DNA from: Candidatus Defluviilinea gracilis | GTDB lineage: Bacteria > Chloroflexota > Anaerolineae > Anaerolineales > Villigracilaceae | Assembly: GCA_016716235.1 (NCBI GenBank) | Contig: JADJWS010000001.1 | Coordinates: 1,674,001-1,738,000, forward strand | Direction of reading: 5' to 3' | Length of the DNA stretch: 64,000 bases | In this document: piece after piece, positions 57,669 through 64,000 of the stretch | Position numbering within the stretch: position 1 is the first letter of the stretch | How the letters are laid out: each line of letters starts with the position of its first letter | The notes under the pieces: generated by a model | The model's input: only the letters and a program-made list of their open reading frames with translations | Told to the model about the DNA's origin: nothing | Database searches by the model: none | Made by a program: the position numbers and the translations under genes

Positions 57669-59336
57669 ATGGAACAACCCATGACCCAAACCTTCGACCC
57701 CATCACCCTCGAAATCCTCTGGCGGCGGCTGATCTCCATTGTGGACGAAGCTGACGCCACCGTCGCCCGCACCGCGTTCTCCAGCCTGCTGCGCGACGCG
57801 CACGACTACACCTGCATGTTCACCGACCGTCACGGGCGCGAACTGGCGCAAGGGACTCTCGCCACGCCTGGTCAATCGGGCGCGATGGCGCTGGGCATTC
57901 ACAAACTGGTTCAACACTTTTCAGCGGATGACCTTCAGGCTGGCGACGTGTTCATCACCAACGACCCCTGGGCGCTGGCGGGGCATCTTAACGACATCTG
58001 CGTCTTCAGCCCGATCTTCCACAAAGGAAACCTTGCCGCTTTCACGGCTTGCGTTCTGCATCACTCGGATATCGGCGGGCGGGTCGCGTCTGACAATCAC
58101 GATGTCTTTGAAGAAGGCTTGTTCATCCCGCTGGTAAAACTCTACGAACGCGGCGAATTGAATCAAGCCGTGCTGGATATGATCCGCTGGAACGTCCGCA
58201 CGCCCGAAAACGTCATCGGCGACATCCGCTCGCAGACGGCGGCGAATCACGTCTGCGCCGCGCAGGTTCAGCGGATGCTCGAAGAATATCAACTCGACTC
58301 GCTGGACGACCTTGCGGATGAGATCATCGCCCGCAGTGAAAAGAGCGTCCGCTCGGCGATCGAACAAGTCCCCGATGGAATCTATCGCGCCGAGGGCGTC
58401 ATCGAACAGATGGAGGGGCAGAAGGATATCGTCATCAAAGCCGCCGTCGAAATCAAAGACAGCGACATCACCGTTGACCTCGCGGGTTCCTCGCCGCAGG
58501 TCAGTTGGGGCGGCAACGTCGTATACAACTTCACCTTCGCCTACGTCCACATGGCGATCAAAAGCATCTTCGACCCCGACATTCCGAACAATCACGGCAG
58601 TGTCGCGGTCATCAAACTCGACGCGCCCGAAGGCAGTGTGGTCAACTGCCGCTTCCCAGCCGCCGTCGCCGCGCGGATGCAGATCGGTCACTTCATGGCG
58701 GAGATCATCTATCGCGCATTGGCGCAGGCGCTTCCACAGCGCGTCATCGCCTCCAGCGGCGGCACGCCCGCCACCATGAACGTCTTTTACGGAACGTTCA
58801 ACAACGGCAAACCCTGGCACTCGGTCATCATCCGCGGTGGGGGCATGGGCGCAAGCAGCGCCCGCGACGGCGAGAACAGTTACATCTTCCCAGCCAACGG
58901 CGCGAACACGCCCATCGAAATCCTCGAAAGCGACACGCCCCTCCTCGTCGAACGCCGCGAACTGTTGATGGATTCGGGCGGGGCGGGAAGATTCCGTGGC
59001 GGGCTGGGGACGCGCACCGTCTTCCGCATCCCAGACGACGAACACGCGCCTCCGACTCCCGTCAGCCTGGGCATCCAATCTGGACGTTTTCGCCTACCCC
59101 CAGAGGGATTGGCTGGCGGGCAGGCTGGCTCGCGCGCAAAATTTCTCGTCAACGGGGAGCAGGGGAATCCCTACGGGCTGACCAAACTTAACCCTGGCGA
59201 TGTGGTCGTCATGGAATCGTCTGGCGGTGGCGGCTACGGCTCTCCCGCCGAACGCGACCGCGACGCGCTTGCCGAAGACCTCCGCGCAGGGCGGGTGTCT
59301 GAGGAAAAGGCGAAATCGGAGTATGGGTTTGAGTAG
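57669..59336 (+). CDS. Hydantoinase/oxoprolinase family, HyuB-type subunit
   Basis: A 555-residue HyuB protein: DPITLEILWRRLISIVDEADATVARTAFSS, RDAHDYTCMFTDRHGREL, GDVFITNDPWALAGHLNDICVFSPIFHKG (in parts), HHSDIGGRVASDNHDVFEEGLFIP, and SSGGTPATMNVFYG. With HyuA it forms the ATP-dependent ring-opening enzyme; the acid-rich DAHDYTCMFTD and ND motifs probably bind metal. The C-terminus (ESSGGGGYGSPAERD) is the usual family end. ATG 57669 is used; 57681 is possible. Confidence 0.92.
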   Translation: MEQPMTQTFDPITLEILWRRLISIVDEADATVARTAFSSLLRDAHDYTCMFTDRHGRELAQGTLATPGQSGAMALGIHKLVQHFSADDLQAGDVFITNDPWALAGHLNDICVFSPIFHKGNLAAFTACVLHHSDIGGRVASDNHDVFEEGLFIPLVKLYERGELNQAVLDMIRWNVRTPENVIGDIRSQTAANHVCAAQVQRMLEEYQLDSLDDLADEIIARSEKSVRSAIEQVPDGIYRAEGVIEQMEGQKDIVIKAAVEIKDSDITVDLAGSSPQVSWGGNVVYNFTFAYVHMAIKSIFDPDIPNNHGSVAVIKLDAPEGSVVNCRFPAAVAARMQIGHFMAEIIYRALAQALPQRVIASSGGTPATMNVFYGTFNNGKPWHSVIIRGGGMGASSARDGENSYIFPANGANTPIEILESDTPLLVERRELLMDSGGAGRFRGGLGTRTVFRIPDDEHAPPTPVSLGIQSGRFRLPPEGLAGGQAGSRAKFLVNGEQGNPYGLTKLNPGDVVVMESSGGGGYGSPAERDRDALAEDLRAGRVSEEKAKSEYGFE

Positions 59337-59353
59337 CCCCAACGAACGCTCAA

Positions 59354-59371
59354 GCCGCCGTCTTCGGCGGC
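59354..59371 (+). terminator. Hairpin after HyuB
   Basis: GCCGCCG/CGGCGGC with loop TCTT, followed by GTTTG. Weak T-run. It may end the HyuAB transcript, in keeping with a fresh promoter at 60104. Confidence 0.5.
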
Positions 59372-59384
59372 GTTTGCAAGAGTA

Positions 59385-59684
59385 CTACGCTGGAACTCTC
59401 GGACGCACTTCCCGCTCCAAGCGATTGCCCAAAGCGTCGAGGGTGATATCTAAATCGTATTCCGCCTGCAGTCCAAGCCAGAACTGCGGAGACGTGCCAA
59501 AGTAGCGCGACAAACGCAATGCGGTATCCGCCGTGACGCCGCGCGTTCTCAATACAATCTCATTGATGCGCCGCGCGTCAACGCCGATCTCAATCGCTAG
59601 GCGATTCTGGCTCAGATTCATCGGCTTCAAGAATTCGTCCTGCAAAACTTCGCCAGGGTGAACGGGATGTAATTTATCGGTCAT
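59385..59684 (-). CDS. higA: HigA-type antitoxin (XRE family)
   Basis: A 99-residue protein with the HigA pattern: HPGEVLQDEFLKPMNLSQNRLAIEIGVDARRINEIV is the helix-turn-helix, and RLSRYFGTSPQFWLGLQAEYDL is the family's C-terminal signature. It neutralises HigB and represses the promoter. Encoded 14 bases after higB, opposite to the catabolic cluster. Confidence 0.93.
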   Translation of the reverse strand: MTDKLHPVHPGEVLQDEFLKPMNLSQNRLAIEIGVDARRINEIVLRTRGVTADTALRLSRYFGTSPQFWLGLQAEYDLDITLDALGNRLEREVRPRVPA

Positions 59685-59698
59685 TTCTACCTGCCAAT

Positions 59699-59980
59699 CT
59701 AGTGATAATCCGCGATTTCAACATCGTAGGCATCGTTGTCTTCCCATCGAAAACAGATACGCCATTGGTCGTTGATCCGAACGCTCCACTGACCCGCGCG
59801 ATCTCCGCTCAGTTTTTCGAGATGGTTGGCTGGAGGAACTCGCAAATCGTTGATAGAAACGGCGTTGTTTATCATGCGGAGTTTACGCAAAGCGACTTGT
59901 TGAATATCGGCGGGCAGCCTTCGGGAGCGTTGACGCTGATAGATATTCTGTGTTTCATCGCTCTTGAAGGTTTTTATCAT
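59699..59980 (-). CDS. higB: HigB-type RelE-superfamily toxin
   Basis: A 93-residue protein: MIKTFKSDETQNIYQRQRSRRLP, then ALRKLRMINNAVSINDLRVPPANHLEKLSGDRAGQWSVRINDQWRICFRW (in parts), the standard HigB core. HigB cleaves mRNA on the ribosome. The gene order toxin-antitoxin is that of hig loci. Start 59980 gives the family N-terminus; 59989 and 60016 are in frame. The pair sits in reverse orientation between HyuB and the reductase genes. Confidence 0.9.
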   Translation of the reverse strand: MIKTFKSDETQNIYQRQRSRRLPADIQQVALRKLRMINNAVSINDLRVPPANHLEKLSGDRAGQWSVRINDQWRICFRWEDNDAYDVEIADYH

Positions 59981-59993
59981 GGTCTTCATTTTA

Positions 59994-60008
59994 TAGCGCG
60001 ACGCGCTA
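59994..60008. promoter_or_regulatory. higBA operator
   Basis: Perfect palindrome TAGCGCG-A-CGCGCTA just upstream of higB, a likely HigA binding site. Confidence 0.65.
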
Positions 60009-60103
60009 AATGTCAACCGCCTAATCGTTGAATGAGAGCCGCTCCGAGCCAGTTAATGAACCAACAGCCTGCGTCCTGGCTCCTTAAAATTTCGGCAGTT
60101 GTG

Positions 60104-60176
60104 TTGACAATTCCAAAAAGAGGGGTATACTAAACATATCTCACTTCAATTACGATGTGTAAAAATAGTGAGATAT
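60104..60176 (+). promoter_or_regulatory. Promoter and paired-arm operator upstream of the reductase genes
   Basis: TTGACA (60104-60109), 16-base spacer, TATACT (60126-60131), 4 bases, ATATCTCAC (60136-60144), 23 bases, GTGAGATAT (60168-60176). The arms are a perfect inverted repeat. All spacings equal those at 39481-39553, and the right arm is identical. A repressor binding there would block initiation or elongation. Confidence 0.85.
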
Positions 60177-60198
60177 ATTTACAGACTGGAGGTTTTGC

Positions 60199-61365
60199 AT
60201 GACCCTGCGGCTGTTTGAAACATGGCAGAACCAATCCCTGGAGGGCATCTTCGCGGAGTGCCGCGAACTGTCGGAGGACGCCGACTTCCCCACAGTGAAA
60301 CGCTGGCGCGAACAGGGCGGAAAAGTCCTGGGGCATTTTCAAGTGTACTTCCCCGAAGAGATCGCCCACGCGGCGGGGATGCTGCCCCTCAAAATGCGCG
60401 GCGCGCCCGTTGAGCCGACTCACTCCGACTCGCGCTTCGGCTCCTATCTTTGCTCGATCCTCAAAACAAACCTTGAACTCGTCCTGAGTAACCGCGTCGA
60501 ACTGGACATGTTCGTCACCCATCCCATCTGCGACGCGGCGCGGAATTTGGCGGCGGTCTGGGGGCGGAACTATTCATATCCGTGCCAGATCTTGTACCTG
60601 CCGCAGAATGCCAACTCGAAAGCGTCGGCGGAGTATTTACGGGGGGAATATGATCGGGTGAAGAGCGACATCGAAGCGTTGTCGGGGACGAAGGTTACGG
60701 ATGAAGCGTTGAGAAATTCCATCGCGGTCTATAACGAGAATCGCAGTCTCCTGCGAAAGATTTACGAGATCAAACGTAAACAACCCTGGCTTCTTTCAGG
60801 GTTTGAAGCGTATCTGCTGATGAACGTCGGCGGGATGATTTTGCGCGAGGAACACAACGAAATGCTCAAAGCGGCGATCCCGTTGATCGAAGCGCGACCC
60901 GCCAAACGTCAGGATAAGATTCGCGTGGTCTTCGAGGGCGGCTTCTGCGAACAGCCTCCGCTCGATTTGATTCGCGCCATCTCGCAATCCTGTTACATCG
61001 TGGACGACGATCTCATGATCGGCTTGAGATGGATTGTCGAAGACGTTCCGCTCGAAGGCGACCTGCTGATGAACATGGCGGACGCGTACCTTGAAAAATC
61101 CAGTTACAGCCCCGTGCAACACGACGCGCGCAAACCGAAGGAAAAAATGTTGTTACAACGCATCGCGGACTCGGGCGCGGAGGCGGCGATCATCACCGCC
61201 GCGAAGATGTGCGAGCCTGGGCTTGAAGATCAGGTGACGTACACGAAGGCGCTCGACGAAAAGGGCATCCCATATTTCGTGGGCGAGTTTGAAGAGAACA
61301 TGACCAGCTTCGACAGCATGGAAATCCAGCTGGAGACGTTTACCGAGAACTTGATATTTAGTTAG
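60199..61365 (+). CDS. bcrC: Benzoyl-CoA reductase-type subunit C (HgdB/dehydratase family)
   Basis: A 388-residue protein of the 2-hydroxyacyl-CoA dehydratase/benzoyl-CoA reductase family, close in length to BcrC. It has GHFQVYFPEEIAHAAGMLPLKMRG at the start, Cys residues in FVTHPICDAARN, EGGFCEQPP and AAKMCEPGLED that can hold an Fe-S cluster, and the family's C-terminal QIQLETFTENL-like end. With the BcrB-like partner it forms the catalytic part that reduces an aromatic thioester. The start follows CTGGAGG and lies 22 bases after the operator. Substrate in this cluster is probably 2-aminobenzoyl-CoA or benzoyl-CoA. Confidence 0.85.
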   Translation: MTLRLFETWQNQSLEGIFAECRELSEDADFPTVKRWREQGGKVLGHFQVYFPEEIAHAAGMLPLKMRGAPVEPTHSDSRFGSYLCSILKTNLELVLSNRVELDMFVTHPICDAARNLAAVWGRNYSYPCQILYLPQNANSKASAEYLRGEYDRVKSDIEALSGTKVTDEALRNSIAVYNENRSLLRKIYEIKRKQPWLLSGFEAYLLMNVGGMILREEHNEMLKAAIPLIEARPAKRQDKIRVVFEGGFCEQPPLDLIRAISQSCYIVDDDLMIGLRWIVEDVPLEGDLLMNMADAYLEKSSYSPVQHDARKPKEKMLLQRIADSGAEAAIITAAKMCEPGLEDQVTYTKALDEKGIPYFVGEFEENMTSFDSMEIQLETFTENLIFS

Positions 61366-61369
61366 CCGA

Positions 61370-61400
61370 GACCTGACAGGTTTTTAAAACCTGTCAGGTC
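61370..61400. repeat. Perfect palindrome GACCTGACAGG...
   Basis: GACCTGACAGGTTTT and AAAACCTGTCAGGTC, a 15-bp stem with one base between. It starts 5 bases after the bcrC-like stop; could act as an mRNA stabiliser or partial terminator, or be a dispersed repeat. Confidence 0.75.
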
Positions 61401-61416
61401 TTAGGATAGGTGAACC

Positions 61417-62715
61417 ATGACCGAAACACAAACAGACGAACTTGTAGGACGCGGTAACAAAGAAGGGGCAGACCTGTTCCGCGAGTGGTTTGACGATCTG
61501 GCGGACCACGCAAAGCGAGGCGAGGGCGCGGCGTATGTCTTCGTGATGGGCAGTATGGCGGAATTACTGCACGTGTTCGACTTTCCGCTGGTGCTGCCTG
61601 AGATCACTTCGCTTCAAACCGCTGTGCGGCGCGTGGCGGATACGTATCTCGCGGAGGCGGAGGATTACGGCTACTCGCCCGATATCTGCGGCTACGTCAA
61701 AGCGGACATTGCGGTTCAACTGCGCGGTGGACAACATCCCATGGGGCAGATTCCCAAACCCTCCATTGCCGTGATGACGAATGCCTGCAATACCTACATC
61801 AAGTGGGCGGAGATCTGGGAGCGGATCTACAAGATTCCGATCGTCGTCATTGACGTGCCAGCCACGCGCGCGGCGGGCGGACAGTTCCAGCCTGGCAGTT
61901 CCGATTTCGAGCGCGACCGCAAATATGTCGAAGCGCAGATTCGGGAGTTGATCACGCTCTGCGAGCAGGTCTCAGGCAAAAAGTTCGACATTGACCGCCT
62001 GCGCGAATCGCTCGGTTACGCCAACGATATGAATGAAGGCTGGCGGCGCGTGCTGGAACTCAACAAGAGCAAGCCGTCGCTCTTCAACGCGGTGACGGAT
62101 GGCACGGTTTATCTGGGCGTTTCAAATAACCTGCGCGGAACAAAGAAGGGCAGTCAGTTCTTCAAGAACCTTGTGGAAGAAATGGAATACAAAGCCGCGC
62201 ACGGCATCGGCACGCAGATCGTCGAAAAATACAGGCTCGGATTCGTCGGCGTGCCGTGTTATCCCATCTTCCGACGTTTCAGCGAAATGTTCACCGAATG
62301 GGGCGGCAACTTCGTCCACTCCACCTATTTGAACTTTGCTTCGGGCGGCGGCAATCTCGGCTATCAATACGACGTGAACCGTCCCATCGAAAGCCTCGCG
62401 GAGGGATTCTTGATCAGCGTGCGCGAAGCGATGGATAACATGTTCCATCAAGATCGCGTGGTGATCGACTGGGTGAAAAATTACGACCTGGACGGCGTGG
62501 TCTATCACCCGATCAAATCCTGCCGCACGGTCTCGACGGGCCTCGCCGACGGGCGGCGGGCGATGATGGCGGCGACGGACGTTCCCAGCCTGTTCATCGA
62601 ATCGGACATGATGGACAAGCGCGTTGTCTCTGAAGCGCAGATGAAGAACCGCGCCGACGCCTTCTTTGAAGGTCTCGCCTCGCGGCGCGAGATGGCAAAA
62701 GTGGCGCAGTCTTGA
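61417..62715 (+). CDS. bcrB: Benzoyl-CoA reductase-type subunit B
   Basis: A 432-residue protein of the same family as the preceding one, with the length of BcrB (about 435). Notable parts are VFVMGSMAELLHVFDFPLVLPEI, SPDICGYVKADI with a Cys, MTNACNTYIKWAEI, and GVVYHPIKSCRTVS near the end, giving conserved Cys positions for a [4Fe-4S] cluster. It likely pairs with the BcrC-like subunit. Presence of two different ATPase subunits after it favours a benzoyl-CoA reductase over a plain dehydratase. Confidence 0.85.
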   Translation: MTETQTDELVGRGNKEGADLFREWFDDLADHAKRGEGAAYVFVMGSMAELLHVFDFPLVLPEITSLQTAVRRVADTYLAEAEDYGYSPDICGYVKADIAVQLRGGQHPMGQIPKPSIAVMTNACNTYIKWAEIWERIYKIPIVVIDVPATRAAGGQFQPGSSDFERDRKYVEAQIRELITLCEQVSGKKFDIDRLRESLGYANDMNEGWRRVLELNKSKPSLFNAVTDGTVYLGVSNNLRGTKKGSQFFKNLVEEMEYKAAHGIGTQIVEKYRLGFVGVPCYPIFRRFSEMFTEWGGNFVHSTYLNFASGGGNLGYQYDVNRPIESLAEGFLISVREAMDNMFHQDRVVIDWVKNYDLDGVVYHPIKSCRTVSTGLADGRRAMMAATDVPSLFIESDMMDKRVVSEAQMKNRADAFFEGLASRREMAKVAQS

Positions 62716-62735
62716 TTACTTTACGCCTTATTTTT

Positions 62736-62823
62736 GGACGCAGATAAACGCGGATGAACGCAGATTTTTTGTAGATTCTGAAGGAAGAAAAGAATCAGCG
62801 TATTCAGCGTTCATCTGCGTCCC
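62736..62823. repeat. Palindrome of the GGACGCAGATAAACGCGG family
   Basis: GGACGCAGATAAACGCGGAT pairs with CAGCGTTCATCTGCGTCC around an A/T-rich centre. It fills the gap before the ATPase subunit gene. Confidence 0.75.
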
Positions 62824-62852
62824 GATTTCAAGATTTTAGGAGGTACTGTCTC

Positions 62853-63668
62853 ATGGCATACGCGGCAGGCGTTGACGTAGGCTCGACGCAAACAAAAGCA
62901 ATCATCATCAACGAAGACCGAGAGATCGTCGGTCGTTGCCTGACGGATACAGGAGCGAACGTGGTCATCGCGGCGGAGAACGCCTTTGCCGAGGCGCTCA
63001 AGACCAGCGGCATCCGCGAAGAGGAAGTCGAATATGTGATCGGCACAGGCTACGGGCGTTACCGCGTCACGTTCGGCAACACGCAGGTGACGGAGATCTC
63101 CTGTCACGCGCGCGGCGCGGCGCAGATGTTCCCTGGCACAAAGACCGTGCTGGACATGGGCGGGCAGGATACCAAAGCCATCCGCGTCAGCCCCAAGGGC
63201 GAAGTGCTCGACTTCTGCATGAACGACAAATGCGCGGCTGGCACGGGGCGCTTCCTCGGCGCGGCGGCGGCGGCGTTGGATATTCCGCTCGGCGAACTGG
63301 GCAACGTGGCAATGAAAGCGGAACGACCCGTCAAGATCAGCACCACCTGCACCGTCTTCGCCGAGTCTGAAGTCCTTTCGTGGCTGGGCAAAGGCAAAAA
63401 GATCGAAGATATTTTATGGGGCGTGCATCTCTCCATCGCCTCGCGCTCGACCGCGTTACTGCGCCGCGTCGGCATCGAACACGAGATCACCTTCACAGGC
63501 GGCGTCACGAAAAACGCGGGCATGATCAAATCGCTCGAACAGGCGTTGAAGACCAAACTCAACGTCAGCGATGATTCGCATTACATGGGCGCGTTGGGCG
63601 CGGCGCTCTTCGCGCTCGACCACATCCTTGCGGGGCGCGTCCCCACCGAAGAGAAGGAGGCGGCATGA
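62853..63668 (+). CDS. bcrD: Benzoyl-CoA reductase-type ATPase subunit D (activator)
   Basis: A 271-residue ASKHA ATPase: GVDVGSTQTKAIIINEDREI (phosphate 1), ISCHARGAAQMFPGT, LDMGGQDTKAIRVS (phosphate 2), NDKCAAGTGRFLGAAA with the Cys that binds the bridging [4Fe-4S], STTCTVFAESEVLS with the second Cys, and TFTGGVTKNAGM. Length fits BcrD (about 280). It couples ATP hydrolysis to low-potential electron transfer. The TGA overlaps the next gene's ATG. Confidence 0.9.
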   Translation: MAYAAGVDVGSTQTKAIIINEDREIVGRCLTDTGANVVIAAENAFAEALKTSGIREEEVEYVIGTGYGRYRVTFGNTQVTEISCHARGAAQMFPGTKTVLDMGGQDTKAIRVSPKGEVLDFCMNDKCAAGTGRFLGAAAAALDIPLGELGNVAMKAERPVKISTTCTVFAESEVLSWLGKGKKIEDILWGVHLSIASRSTALLRRVGIEHEITFTGGVTKNAGMIKSLEQALKTKLNVSDDSHYMGALGAALFALDHILAGRVPTEEKEAA

Positions 63669-64000
63669 CCACCTACACCACTGGCATTGACGTTGGCTCC
63701 ACCTACACCAAAGCCGTCATTGTGAAAGACGGCAACGAGATCGTTTCGCGCGCCATGCTCAACACGGGCTTCCGCCTTGAAGAAGCCGCGCGCAAAGCCT
63801 ACGACGCCGCGCTCGAACAGGCGGGACTGACCGAATCCGATTCGTCCTATCTCGTCACTACTGGTTTCGGGCGCCATCTCGTCGGCTTCCGCGACGTGAA
63901 CGTGACCGACATCAACGCCAGCGCGCGCGGAGCGGCATTCCTCTTCCCCAAAACGCGCACCATCCTCGACGTCGGCGGGCAGACGATGAAAGCCATCCAA
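63665..64000 (+). CDS. bcrA: Benzoyl-CoA reductase-type ATPase subunit A, 3' end cut by window
   Basis: The first 112 residues of a second ASKHA ATPase, distinct from the previous one: TTGIDVGSTYTKAVIVKDGN, TTGFGRHLVGFRDVNVTDI, SARGAAFLFP and LDVGGQTMKAIQ at the window edge. The DVGGQTMKA form is that of BcrA/BadF rather than BcrD. Two paralogous ATPases together mean a heterodimeric activator as in class I benzoyl-CoA reductases. The Cys region lies beyond the window. Confidence 0.88.
   Translation, partial: MTTYTTGIDVGSTYTKAVIVKDGNEIVSRAMLNTGFRLEEAARKAYDAALEQAGLTESDSSYLVTTGFGRHLVGFRDVNVTDINASARGAAFLFPKTRTILDVGGQTMKAIQ

Noticed and set aside
1..64000. CRISPR arrays, tRNA or rRNA genes, integrase or attachment sites
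   Set aside because: Looked for regularly spaced repeats, cloverleaf-like segments and phage or IS transposase genes; none could be supported. The simple repeats present are irregular and not CRISPR.

Overview
The window looks like a metagenome-type contig from Anaerolineae (Chloroflexota). The reasons are protein style and context: Pro/Thr-rich lipoprotein linkers, a PknB-type kinase with a beta-propeller-like tail, an LCP-LysM operon, a MalEFG-type transporter without its own ATPase, and numerous short repeats of kinds common in that lineage. This assignment is an inference, since no rRNA or tRNA was seen. Coding density is high, on both strands.

Region 1 (1-6.7 kb): small housekeeping-type genes, then an AT-richer island with two tandem RHS C-terminal cassettes (one with a zincin tip), candidate immunity genes, a 153-bp MITE-like insertion with a 10-bp target duplication, and a relic of comM at its left edge. 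Region 2 (6.7-19.4 kb, minus strand): comM, a sugar ABC operon with a ROK regulator and operator, glycerate kinase, RidA, and an envelope/signalling operon (LCP, LysM, sensor-kinase-like protein lacking the phospho-acceptor His). Region 3 (19.5-31 kb, plus strand): TPR protein, mtaB-folD, Ser/Thr kinase, infC-rpmI-rplT (infC with a probable ATC start), macrodomain protein, TrmH-type methyltransferase, DUF711. Several genes have a -10 box 6-7 nt before the start codon, which suggests leaderless mRNAs. Region 4 (31-39.5 kb): a compositionally odd secreted-protein island with a decayed end, VapBC, an unusual cyclase, phoU and a pstB relic.

Region 5 (39.5-64 kb) is the most interesting. One plus-strand cluster encodes a TrpB2-type tryptophan synthase, an SbnI-like free-serine kinase, indolepyruvate:ferredoxin oxidoreductase (IorAB), a three-subunit molybdenum hydroxylase, an aminotransferase, a VOC epimerase, a class III CoA-transferase, an acyl-CoA dehydrogenase, a two-part B12 mutase, a HyuA/HyuB ring-opening enzyme and an ATP-dependent benzoyl-CoA-type reductase (four subunits, the last cut by the window end). 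These match, step by step, the proposed anaerobic indoleacetate pathway known from denitrifying Aromatoleum/Azoarcus: C2 hydroxylation, ATP-dependent lactam opening to 2-aminophenylsuccinate, CoA transfer, carbon-skeleton rearrangement, oxidation, and then 2-aminobenzoyl-CoA reduction. Here the front end appears to run indole -> tryptophan -> indolepyruvate -> indoleacetyl-CoA. Two promoters 20.6 kb apart, before the TrpB2 gene and before the reductase genes, share an identical layout (TTGACA-N16-TATACT-N4-9-bp arm-N23-9-bp arm), so the two ends are probably under one regulator. Almost every other gene junction in the cluster carries a different imperfect palindromic repeat.
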